Below are positions 33,301-40,757 of a DNA stretch of 64,000 nucleotides, piece by piece. The position numbers and the translations under genes are program-made. The notes below the pieces were generated by a model that was given only the letters and a program-made list of their open reading frames with translations, did no database searches and was not told the DNA's origin. The number at the start of each line of letters is the position of its first letter. Position 1 is the first letter of the stretch. Source of the DNA: Fulvitalea axinellae (lineage in GTDB: Bacteria > Bacteroidota > Bacteroidia > Cytophagales > Cyclobacteriaceae). Where the stretch lies: positions 1-64,000 of the forward strand of contig NZ_AP025321.1 of NCBI RefSeq assembly GCF_036492835.1, read 5' to 3'.

Positions 33301-36300
33301 CGCCCCAGCGCGTCGTAGCGGAAGTGGACGGCTCCCCCGTCGGGGCTCCGTTGCCACGCCAGGCGGTTCAGGGCGTCGTACTGGTAGCGCGTGCGCAGGC
33401 GGTGGGCCGGGTACAGGCTTTCGTCAAGGTTTTCCAGGGCCCCGGGATCGGCGCCGGAGTCCCGCAGGCGTTTTTTGGTTGCGAGCTCGGCCACCTTCGT
33501 CTTGTCCAGCGGCGCCACGCCCTCGGGGGGCACGGTCTCCTTCAGGTTGCCGGCCTGGTCGTAGTAGTAGAGCGTGTAGTGGTGCTCCTTGGGGGTATAC
33601 TCGTAGGCCAGGCGGTCGGTCCTGATATTGTCCATGCAGGCCGTCTCGCTCAGGCGGTAGAACTCCGACATTTTGGCGTCGTAGAGGCTGTCGATGGTTT
33701 GGCGCTTGCGCTCCTCTACGATCCGCTCCACGTTTTTCTCGCACTGCTCGCGCAGGATGTGCGTGTACTCCGTGGCGGTGTAGACGCGGTAGAACCAGTT
33801 GGTGCCGGTGGTGGTCGGGGTCAGGCAGAGGGTGGGGACGGTCCGCTTTATGTCGTATTGTTTGACGATGGGTTGTCCCGGGTCGTATTCGACTCTCCCG
33901 GGGAAGTATACGTATTGTAGGGAGTGGTTTATCCCCCAGTAAGGGGGATGGCTATCGTCGAGATATGACAATGTTTCCAGAGGGTTATTAAATTTTGAAA
34001 CGCTTTCATCCAACTTGATTTTAAGCCGGATATCGCCCATGTGTTTCCGATACACGATTTCTTTTTGGTCCGGATAAAAACCTGAGGGAGTAGCCTGTGC
34101 CCCGTTTTGGGGCTGGACAGTTTTCCAGCCGTCTCCACTGTTGGATTCCCATCGGAAAGAGAAAAGTTGACCGAGCTTATCGGAACAAGTTACCGGGTCG
34201 ATATCACCGGCGTTTATCACCGATCCGTCGGAGAACTCCATTGACACTTCGCTGGCGAACTGTGTGTAATTCCCCAAATGTTCAAAAGGTTGGGACAAGA
34301 GATCCGGGTTTGGTTTCTCCGGATTATCCAAGTCGACAATATTGGTAAACCGCAACTTATTGCCAGATATACTCAAATAATATGATGACCAGCTGTAGTT
34401 ATCATTCTCTTCAGAAATAACAATTTCCTCAATATTGTTATTGTCCAATAACCTACGTGAGTCATGCCAATTTTCTTTTGCGACTATTATTTTTCTTATG
34501 CTATTTCCCCTTAGGGATATCATATCGGTTAGGACCTCCGAGAACTCTTCAATCCTGTTGTTTTCAAGCAACATTACCCTCAATGGGCCGACACTTCCGT
34601 CGTATTCTGACATTTTCCACTTATCCGGAATACTGGTCAACCTGTTGTTGTTCAATGTCAGATGGTAGTATACGTTAGGTCCTTTGTGTGGATACTCCGT
34701 TATTTGGTTTCCATCCAGTCTAAGTACAAAATAAGCTCCGGGCATATCATGGACATCGTGGCCACAATCCTCTTCGCAGGTTGAGGGTGAGAGCTCGGGT
34801 ATAATTTCAATCTTATTGTTTCTGAGGTCAAGTTGTTCCAGAGCGTTTCTGTATTCAATCCAACCAGGTTCGCCCCACTCCGGAACAGGTTCATGCACCT
34901 TGCGATATCCTTTGTAAAGCGATTCGGGGAATACCTCAAAGGAGTTATCCGCCAACGAGAGTAAGCGTAGTTCACTTCGAACCAATTCGCTAAAATTGGA
35001 AGGTAGTGACGACAGTTTATTATGGCTAAGGTCAAGGTCCGCAAGCTGTTTGTTATTGTCGCAAAATGCTTGCGGGATTTCCTCAATCCCAAGATTGGAG
35101 AGCCCTAGGCCTATAAGGTTGGAGAAATGCGCGCCATCGTATAGGCTCGGAGGGATTTCGCCAAAAGGGTTGTCCCCGATATCAAGTTTGGTAAGGTTCG
35201 GGAACTTGCCGTTAAGCCCGAAATCGTGGGGGAGGGAGGTCAGGTCGTTTCCTTTGAGATAAATCTGGCGTATCCGGGCTTCACCGTCTTCCGAACAACC
35301 CGGTATTTGCGTAATCCGGTTGTTGTTGAGTATCAGCGCTTCGGGGAACATGTCCCAGACATTATTCGGAAGGGCGGATATTTCGTTAAACGACAGGTTC
35401 ACCGTTGAGGCGTCTGTCACGCCCCATCCCTGCGGGAATGTGTTCAGGCGGTTATGTGCGAGGTCAATGTCGTACGCATATTGCGGAAGGTCTCCCGACA
35501 TTCCGGTAAATTGGTTGTTGCTAAGGTATAGCTGGCTAAGTTCCTCAAGTCCGCCCAAGTCCGGTATCTGCCCTGAAAGTTGGTTATGGGAAAGGTTAAG
35601 GTCCCCCAGTTGTCCGAGAGTGGAGATTGAGGCGGGGATTGTCCCTGAAAGATTATTGTTCTGCAGGTTAAGAAAATACAGTTGGGGCATATTTCCCAAA
35701 TCGGGAATTGCCCCCGAAAGGTTGTTGTTCTGCAGGTTAAGGTGGTACAGTTGGGACAGGTTACCCAAATCGGGAATTGGTCCGCTGAGATTGTTATCGT
35801 CCAACCGTATAGTGGATAATTGTGTCGAACTGCCAAGGTTGGGAATATGTCCGCTGAGTCGGTTATTATAGAGTTCCAGCCACATAATGTCCTTGAAGCC
35901 GTCCAAAGAGGGTATGGGTCCCTCCAAACTGTTAGACGACAGGTTCAGGTTTTCCAGCTTTTTAAGGTCGCTGAGACTTGAGGGCAACTGTCCTTTTAGG
36001 TTTACCCGTTGGAGATCGATGCCCCTGATATGCCCGTCATATACGGACACCCCCGTCAGGTCCGCGATGTTGGCCGAATTCGGATTCTTGACAAATTCGG
36101 CCCAGGCTTCTTTTCCGTAATCCAATTGCCAATCGTCCCCTCCCGTAGCGTTGTAGAGGTCGACCAGCGCGTCGATTTCCTTTTTCGGGATCGAGGGGTC
36201 GGCCATGTCGGTGTTGGCCGTCGGGGCCACGGCCCCGATCCCCATCACGGCCAGTGCGTCGGCCATGATCTTGGCCTCGTCGCTTTGGACCTGTTTTTCC

Positions 36301-39300
36301 GCCGACTTCCGGCTCAGGGACGGCGGAACGAAGCCCGCGGAGGCCGAGGGGTTTTCCGGCGTCGCCCGTACGGAATTGCCCGAGGCTGACGCCACCCGGG
36401 AGCTCCCCTGTCCGAAGGCGGGGAAGGGTTCGGGTACGAGAATCTCTTTCTCCTCGGCGCATCCGAAGGGGTTCTCTATGACGAATTCCTTCTCGACGAT
36501 ATCGCAATCCTTTTCTTTGAACATCGCTATGATGGCGTCCAGGTCGGGGTCCACGCCCACGTCGGCCTTGTCGAAGAAGCCGAACATGAAGGCCAGGTGT
36601 TTTTTTCTCCGGAAATAGGAGACGATGTGTTCGATTAGGATCTCCTTCTCCCCTTCCTCCAGCACGGTGCCGCACAGCGAGGTCACGGCCTTTATCTGCA
36701 GGTCCACACGGTCGGCGTTTATATCCGTTCCGGTGTTCAGGCTCACGTACCCGTCGTCCAGGCCCAGGGTGTTTTTGAATTTGTCGACCTGATTGTCAAA
36801 ATCGTCCTTGTCCTTCCAGCCGTCGGGAAACGAGGCCTCGGGGTTTTTCTTTTCGGCCATGGCGGGGCAGGACCACTCCTTCTGTTCCTCGCCCTCCCCC
36901 ACTTCTATGCCGTCCCGGGCCATCTCGCGCACCAGGAGTTTCTTGGCCTCCTCGTAATACCCGCGGTAGATGTCCCAGCGCTGCTTGTCGATCTTGTCGG
37001 CAAGCGCCTCGCCGGTCTCGGTGCGGAGCAGTTCGGCGTAGAGCACGTGTACGGGGCTGGCGCCCTTTTCCGGCGCCTTCCAGAAGTCCCTGTCCTGCGG
37101 GTCGGCTATGCGCTCGGCGCTTCCGCGCAGGTCGTCGCCCAGCTCGAACTCCATCAGGTCCCAGAACCGGTCCTCCTTTTTCTTGCCGTACCCTTGGGTG
37201 AAGAAGGGGTCGTGCTCCAGCAGGTATTCCGTCACGGCGAACTCTTCCCGGTACTTGTTCCCGGGCACGGCCAGGGCCTCGTCCCTCAGGGTCTTCCACT
37301 CCCGTTTCCGGCTGAGCTGCATGGCGTACACCTCGCCGGCGACGTTGTCCGCGCAGTACTCGTATTCGCAGTGGCGATCGTGGGCGCGGATATTCTCCTC
37401 GTTTATCTCTATGCCCTTGCCGTCCAGGTCGGAGAGTATCTCGGTCATGATGCTCTCGCACTCGGCGTTGGCGTTGTCGAGGAAGGCCTCGGCGATCAGC
37501 TCCTCGGCTCCGGCGCCTCCGCCGTCGACGGGACAGTCCTCTTTCAGCACGGTTATCATCTCTGTGTAATGCTCCTCGATAGCCTCTATCTCGGCGGTCA
37601 GGTCGATGCTGTTCCGGATCTCCTCGACGCTCCAGTCCCGCACGCGCACCTCCTTGTACACGGCGTATTCCCCTATTTCCGCGAGGACGGCGGTCATGGG
37701 TTCGGGCTCAAGGGCGCTGACGGCCTCGCAGTTCGAGGCGTTAAGGTCGGCGGTCAGGATATCGGTCACCTTGCCGGAAGGGTTGCGCAGGGGCACGCGT
37801 TCGCCGGCCGGGTCTATCAGGTAGAACGTCACCGCGTAGCGGCACTCCATGCATCCCGCCACGGCGATTTCTTTGGCCTGCGCGGCCAGGTTGTAGGTGA
37901 AGGTGTAGGCGGTGTTGGGCGCCACGTTCAGGAATCGGTATTCGGTGATCCTGCGGTCGCCCGAAGTGACGTGCCGGCCGGTGAGGTCCACCTCCAGCGT
38001 CTGGCTCCCCTCCCCGATGCTCGAGAGCGGATCAACGTTTCCGGGGGCCTCTCCGGTGAGCGATGTGGCAACGGTCTTGCCCCTCAGGTCGGTGTAGGCC
38101 AGGGAGGCCTGCCCGTTGGGGTCCACGGTGGCTTTTTTGCGGTATTGCGAAGCGTCCCCGGCGTTGGGGCCGAACAGGCGGTAGAGTTCCTCCTGCGAGG
38201 GGTCGGTGTAGAAGTGCCTTACGGCCCTTCCCCCGCCGTCTCGGAAGGCCTCCCCGGCGCCGGCCTGGCGCCGTACCCTGCCGGTGGCGTCGCGGGTGTA
38301 TTCGGTGTGGGCGTAGGCGTAACCTTCGGCGTCGGGAATCATGGCGCCCGCCTGGGTGTTGGCGTCGGGGTTGCGGGGGGAGTAGTACCTCGCGGCGCCG
38401 GACCCGTCGTCGAGCTTCGCGTTTTCGGCCCTGCCGTTGTTGTAGAGGTTCCGCTCTTTCCCCCGTTTCCCTCCGGGCGTGGCGAAGGCGTTGAAATCGG
38501 GGATATAGTCGAGCGTGCGCTCTTGGGCGGGAACCGCCAGCGGCGTGGCGGAGGGGCGCCCTTCGTAGTCGTAGAAATTCTCTGCCACGGCCACGCGGTT
38601 TTCGGTGCCCAGGTCGGTGATGGCTTGCCTGTTGCGCATGCCGTCGTCGAAGTAGCTTACGGAGGTCTTGCGTTTGCCCTCCTCGGCGAATCCGGTGACG
38701 CGTTGCCAGTGCTCGCCGGACTTGCCGGCTATCTGCATGCCGTAGTTCTTGTAGTCCCAGCCTTCGGCCCCGGCGAACATCCAGGGGCCCGTTTCCCTTG
38801 CGGTTCCGCCTTTTCCGTCATCGGTATAGGCCACGGCCCGCACGCGGGCGAATATCCTGCCTTCGGGATGCAGGGCGTCGATGTGGATCCGGGTGTCCCG
38901 GACGCTTACGCGTACGGGTTCCTTGTAGGTGTAGGGGTCGGTGATTCCGGGTTCGTAACCTCCGTCCCGCATGTCGACGAACACCCACTCGGCGTCGTAT
39001 TCGGCCACGCCCGCTCCGGCGGACTCCCAGGAGAGCAGGGCCCGGTGCGATTTGGCGCGGACATTGTCCAGGTGGACCCCGAACTCCGTCTCCAGGTCGG
39101 CCTCGGGTTTCGAGTGCCAGTTTTCGGTCAGTTCTACGCCGTCGACGGGTACTTTACCCTCGGTGGTGATGGAGGTGACGGCCAGGCTGTATTGGTTGCC
39201 TCCGTCGCAGTCGAGGTCGTTGCCGGTGTGGAAACGGCGCTGGGCGTAGCGTCCGGCCCGTGAGTCTAGCGAAAGGGAGAACACGGCCAGAGGCTCTTCC

Positions 39301-39641
39301 TGGCTCGCCTTGCGGAGCTCCACCCCGAGGGTCAGCTTCCAGGGGCCGTCGTCCGTTTTTCCGAGTCCGTTGTCGGCCAGGACCAGCTCCAGGGCGTACT
39401 CGCCCTCGGGGCAGGCGTTGCCCCCGAAGGGGTTGTAGGGCTTGCCCTCCTCCAGTTCGGAGAGGGGGAAGGTCTTGGTCAGGGCCAGCTTGGCCCGCGT
39501 CCGCCCGTCGCGCCCGGTGAGGGCCCAGCCGGGGATTTCGGGGCCGTCCTGCGCCGGCGAGGGCGTTACGGCCGTCCAGATCGCGAAAAGTGCGGCCAGG
39601 GCGCGCAGGCCAGCCTTGGCGATGGGGTTCTCGAAAAACAT
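30381..39641 (-). CDS. RHS/YD-repeat protein with LRR insert and HExxH metallopeptidase tip
   Basis: 3086 residues from the ATG at 39641 (signal peptide MFFENPIAKAGLRALAALF ... SPAQ), the same start as the paralogue at 50087; the frame upstream to 39701 is rejected. Residues 25-1170: beta-rich exported region followed by an acidic helical part. Residues 1171-1934: LRR block, capped by LVDLYNATGGDDW, first plant-type LRRs (LNLQNNNLSGAIPDLGN) and then shorter LRRs. Residues 1934-2789: RHS core (LYYYDQAGNLKETVPPEGV; YQYDALNRLAWQRSPDGG; TDYSYDANGNILTLERRN). Residues 2789-3086: the tip, starting GFQGQESDTETG and DPLAPDYPWNSPYAFSENR, with FVHEDQHFKGIG at 2977-2981 for HEDQH, a zinc-binding HExxH. 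RHS cores form a shell that carries and often releases such toxins. Core is GC-rich, tip AT-rich. No immunity gene follows. Confidence 0.9.
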   Translation of the reverse strand: MFFENPIAKAGLRALAALFAIWTAVTPSPAQDGPEIPGWALTGRDGRTRAKLALTKTFPLSELEEGKPYNPFGGNACPEGEYALELVLADNGLGKTDDGPWKLTLGVELRKASQEEPLAVFSLSLDSRAGRYAQRRFHTGNDLDCDGGNQYSLAVTSITTEGKVPVDGVELTENWHSKPEADLETEFGVHLDNVRAKSHRALLSWESAGAGVAEYDAEWVFVDMRDGGYEPGITDPYTYKEPVRVSVRDTRIHIDALHPEGRIFARVRAVAYTDDGKGGTARETGPWMFAGAEGWDYKNYGMQIAGKSGEHWQRVTGFAEEGKRKTSVSYFDDGMRNRQAITDLGTENRVAVAENFYDYEGRPSATPLAVPAQERTLDYIPDFNAFATPGGKRGKERNLYNNGRAENAKLDDGSGAARYYSPRNPDANTQAGAMIPDAEGYAYAHTEYTRDATGRVRRQAGAGEAFRDGGGRAVRHFYTDPSQEELYRLFGPNAGDASQYRKKATVDPNGQASLAYTDLRGKTVATSLTGEAPGNVDPLSSIGEGSQTLEVDLTGRHVTSGDRRITEYRFLNVAPNTAYTFTYNLAAQAKEIAVAGCMECRYAVTFYLIDPAGERVPLRNPSGKVTDILTADLNASNCEAVSALEPEPMTAVLAEIGEYAVYKEVRVRDWSVEEIRNSIDLTAEIEAIEEHYTEMITVLKEDCPVDGGGAGAEELIAEAFLDNANAECESIMTEILSDLDGKGIEINEENIRAHDRHCEYEYCADNVAGEVYAMQLSRKREWKTLRDEALAVPGNKYREEFAVTEYLLEHDPFFTQGYGKKKEDRFWDLMEFELGDDLRGSAERIADPQDRDFWKAPEKGASPVHVLYAELLRTETGEALADKIDKQRWDIYRGYYEEAKKLLVREMARDGIEVGEGEEQKEWSCPAMAEKKNPEASFPDGWKDKDDFDNQVDKFKNTLGLDDGYVSLNTGTDINADRVDLQIKAVTSLCGTVLEEGEKEILIEHIVSYFRRKKHLAFMFGFFDKADVGVDPDLDAIIAMFKEKDCDIVEKEFVIENPFGCAEEKEILVPEPFPAFGQGSSRVASASGNSVRATPENPSASAGFVPPSLSRKSAEKQVQSDEAKIMADALAVMGIGAVAPTANTDMADPSIPKKEIDALVDLYNATGGDDWQLDYGKEAWAEFVKNPNSANIADLTGVSVYDGHIRGIDLQRVNLKGQLPSSLSDLKKLENLNLSSNSLEGPIPSLDGFKDIMWLELYNNRLSGHIPNLGSSTQLSTIRLDDNNLSGPIPDLGNLSQLYHLNLQNNNLSGAIPDLGNMPQLYFLNLQNNNLSGTIPASISTLGQLGDLNLSHNQLSGQIPDLGGLEELSQLYLSNNQFTGMSGDLPQYAYDIDLAHNRLNTFPQGWGVTDASTVNLSFNEISALPNNVWDMFPEALILNNNRITQIPGCSEDGEARIRQIYLKGNDLTSLPHDFGLNGKFPNLTKLDIGDNPFGEIPPSLYDGAHFSNLIGLGLSNLGIEEIPQAFCDNNKQLADLDLSHNKLSSLPSNFSELVRSELRLLSLADNSFEVFPESLYKGYRKVHEPVPEWGEPGWIEYRNALEQLDLRNNKIEIIPELSPSTCEEDCGHDVHDMPGAYFVLRLDGNQITEYPHKGPNVYYHLTLNNNRLTSIPDKWKMSEYDGSVGPLRVMLLENNRIEEFSEVLTDMISLRGNSIRKIIVAKENWHDSRRLLDNNNIEEIVISEENDNYSWSSYYLSISGNKLRFTNIVDLDNPEKPNPDLLSQPFEHLGNYTQFASEVSMEFSDGSVINAGDIDPVTCSDKLGQLFSFRWESNSGDGWKTVQPQNGAQATPSGFYPDQKEIVYRKHMGDIRLKIKLDESVSKFNNPLETLSYLDDSHPPYWGINHSLQYVYFPGRVEYDPGQPIVKQYDIKRTVPTLCLTPTTTGTNWFYRVYTATEYTHILREQCEKNVERIVEERKRQTIDSLYDAKMSEFYRLSETACMDNIRTDRLAYEYTPKEHHYTLYYYDQAGNLKETVPPEGVAPLDKTKVAELATKKRLRDSGADPGALENLDESLYPAHRLRTRYQYDALNRLAWQRSPDGGAVHFRYDALGRLRLSQNARQAREDKASYIKYDALGRTVESGEMEGFATDLSMDDGEDNDDDDPDDLRAKLNNPAYPGPDDTGLTLRHVTRTHYDRRAAQDLLPEGFPQDFEPENLRKRVAWTERLEEGPGGDAVTAHYSYDIHGNVKSLVQCQPGLDPKRTDYVYDLLSGNVSYVFYQFGKPDQFAHRYDYDADNRLLEVHTSADRLVWHREATYRYYAHGPLRRVELGQAAPQGTDYYYTLQGWLKGVNAVGDESDPGSAATKDAFAYRLGYYEGDYSPVNAGKAPKGEAGLWEKQEAENGNRGLYNGNISWMVTDLPYAGRQDGAREKGVQGMLYRYDQLNRLVKARSLRGYEAATGAFAAREAVMPYDTDYSYDANGNILTLERRNKDGELGHKFSYSYNRDADGELADNRLRRVLNDPEVAAAVGGSSKPAGWDERVYDNEPLPDRQPEHYRSLTVSGAGASVEAGRDVEAVAGEILLKPGFEVKAGAQALFRAEPVPEEKPELFAEQTDPDNYVYDEIGNLLEDKAAKVRIDWLPDGKVARVRKTLDAGEQVTLFAYDASGNRISKTVRTPDGEERTTRYLRDASGNPMATYEDGKLAEQPVYGSSRLGLYRPQTGTLAGDLRVGLRNYELTNHQGNVLAVISDRASADGNPDVLSTNDYFPFGLTMKGRSFSAGKYRYGFQGQESDTETGFVNYKYRMHDPVIGRFFAVDPLAPDYPWNSPYAFSENRVIDGIELEGLEWYYTADGRYAGKYGTSDEIRIIKSDANSIKSFAKFIKPFIKNTTTPPVYRESILFSESSSSTQVKVIKKIWSQKKSFHPIKSINVINDKKSKLAASAVADGKLTVNMGLQENGETLFNNYHNLINTFVHEDQHFKGIGDAVFQHFEIAMYQTSHSSFKRGTKNYKEYIKGVANGYLQDQEGFISRALFNAETVGKREQWLNDPEKNKYIKMYNKNVKSFNKTFNENRKAKNFNRPSNK
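31275..33837 (-). repeat. RHS duplication, core block (partner 41748-44313)
   Basis: Aligned at an offset of 10476 nt, changing to 10473 after one extra codon in the partner. The block ends sharply at GKYRYGF on the tip side and at PTLCL on the LRR side. Confidence 0.9.
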
Positions 39642-39663
39642 GTCGTGTCGGTTTAAAAATATT
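36128..39663 (-). repeat. RHS duplication, N-terminal block (partner 46574-50109)
   Basis: This block and 46574-50109 align without a gap at a constant offset of 10446 nt, from 22 nt upstream of the ATG to the GGDDW codons. Differences are scattered, mostly single bases. Confidence 0.9.
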
Positions 39664-40275
39664 CTCCGGTTCCGCCTTAAAAGTTGGGGACGGAACGTCA
39701 TTGGTTTTAAAAACTATGCCTTACCACAAAGGGGGAAGCCTAAGTTAAAAAGCTACCGTTTTGCCCTTTGTCGATTAATACCCTATCGTTATCTCTAGAT
39801 ACCGCACTATAAGCGGCTTGGACTATTTGCATATCACTACCGTGAATGAATTATATTTTTCAGGTAGGGAAATTTAGGGTGAAGGCAATAAGTATATATC
39901 AAGCAATAAATATAAAAATAATTTGTAACATGTTATTATGTTTCTGTGATATAGAAAATGAATGTTAAAAATTATAACAATTAATAATACGTATTGTAAT
40001 CCTTTATAAAACTTATAGAGGCTTTATCGCTCCTCTTTTTGACTTTTTTTGTTTGTATTATATCACTCTCATGCATGTTTGTTGAGCCCTTCGAGTTCTT
40101 AGTTTTCTGTTGAAAAGAAAACCCGCTAAACATAAAAAATCCGGCATGCCATACACACCGGATTTTCCATGCATTTTTTATTGATACAGCCCTTGCGTTA
40201 CAGTCAAATGGCCAATGCGCTCGGCGTGAGTTTCCGGCTAGGACATATACTTGTGTTAGCGGGGAGGGGGTAAAT
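39642..40275. other. Intergenic region between the two RHS loci
   Basis: 634 nt with no gene. The first 22 nt (39642-39663) are shared with the region upstream of the second RHS gene. Then comes AT-rich DNA presumably carrying the promoter of RHS 1, then R2 with its terminator (40101-40243). Confidence 0.65.
40101..40243 (-). repeat. R2: conserved block downstream of RHS locus 2
   Basis: Homologous to R1 (30055-30197). Its terminator is stronger: AAATCCGG (40137-40144) pairs with CCGGATTT (40158-40165), continuing into a T6 run on the minus strand. It lies 32 nt past the stop of the small lipoprotein gene. Confidence 0.85.
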
Positions 40276-40746
40276 CTAGATACTAATGATATTCTTCACA
40301 CAATCAAAGATAACAGTATCCTGTTTATCAATAATTGTTTGTAGTCTCATGCCTACAGTCGGTACAGCTACTCCAGTATGATTTTTCTTTCTGAATCTAC
40401 CGTAGTGTGTGATTTCGTAAACACCATGAAATACTTCATCATCTGAAGATTTGATTTCTAAATACATAATTCCATCTTTTCGAAACATTCTCCATGTGCT
40501 TTCACACATGTGTCGGGTATTTTCCATCTCATGCTTATCTAAAAGAACAGGGAAAACACAAGTTAAATCTTTGTTAAGAAAGAAATAATGACATGAAATA
40601 GGCAAGTCCCATTTAGATACTTTTTTTCCGTTAATAATTGCAAATTGTATGCTCCAGGAACCCTCTAAATGTGTCCATCTGGGTTTACATCCTAACATTA
40701 TTAAACTAATAGCAATGCATATTAACGCTGAATTTATTGATTGCAT
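40276..40746 (-). CDS. Small lipoprotein, possible immunity protein for the RHS 2 tip
   Basis: 156 residues. Lipoprotein signal (MQSINSALICIAISLIMLGC) with lipobox MLGC. The mature part starts THLEGSWSIQFAIINGKKVS and is rich in beta-type sequence, like lipocalin-like lipoproteins of Bacteroidetes. It starts 11 nt after the RHS 2 stop and is as AT-rich as the tip itself, but absent from RHS locus 1. A small gene directly behind a polymorphic-toxin tip is usually its immunity gene; here this is inference from position. A membrane-anchored immunity protein would fit a toxin acting in the periplasm or envelope. Confidence 0.65.
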   Translation of the reverse strand: MQSINSALICIAISLIMLGCKPRWTHLEGSWSIQFAIINGKKVSKWDLPISCHYFFLNKDLTCVFPVLLDKHEMENTRHMCESTWRMFRKDGIMYLEIKSSDDEVFHGVYEITHYGRFRKKNHTGVAVPTVGMRLQTIIDKQDTVIFDCVKNIISI

Positions 40747-40757
40747 AAATATTTTTA

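Noticed and set aside
32673-33920. 415-codon plus-strand frame opposite the RHS 1 core (and 43149-44300 opposite RHS 2)
   Set aside because: Antisense shadow, low-complexity Val/Gly-rich translation.
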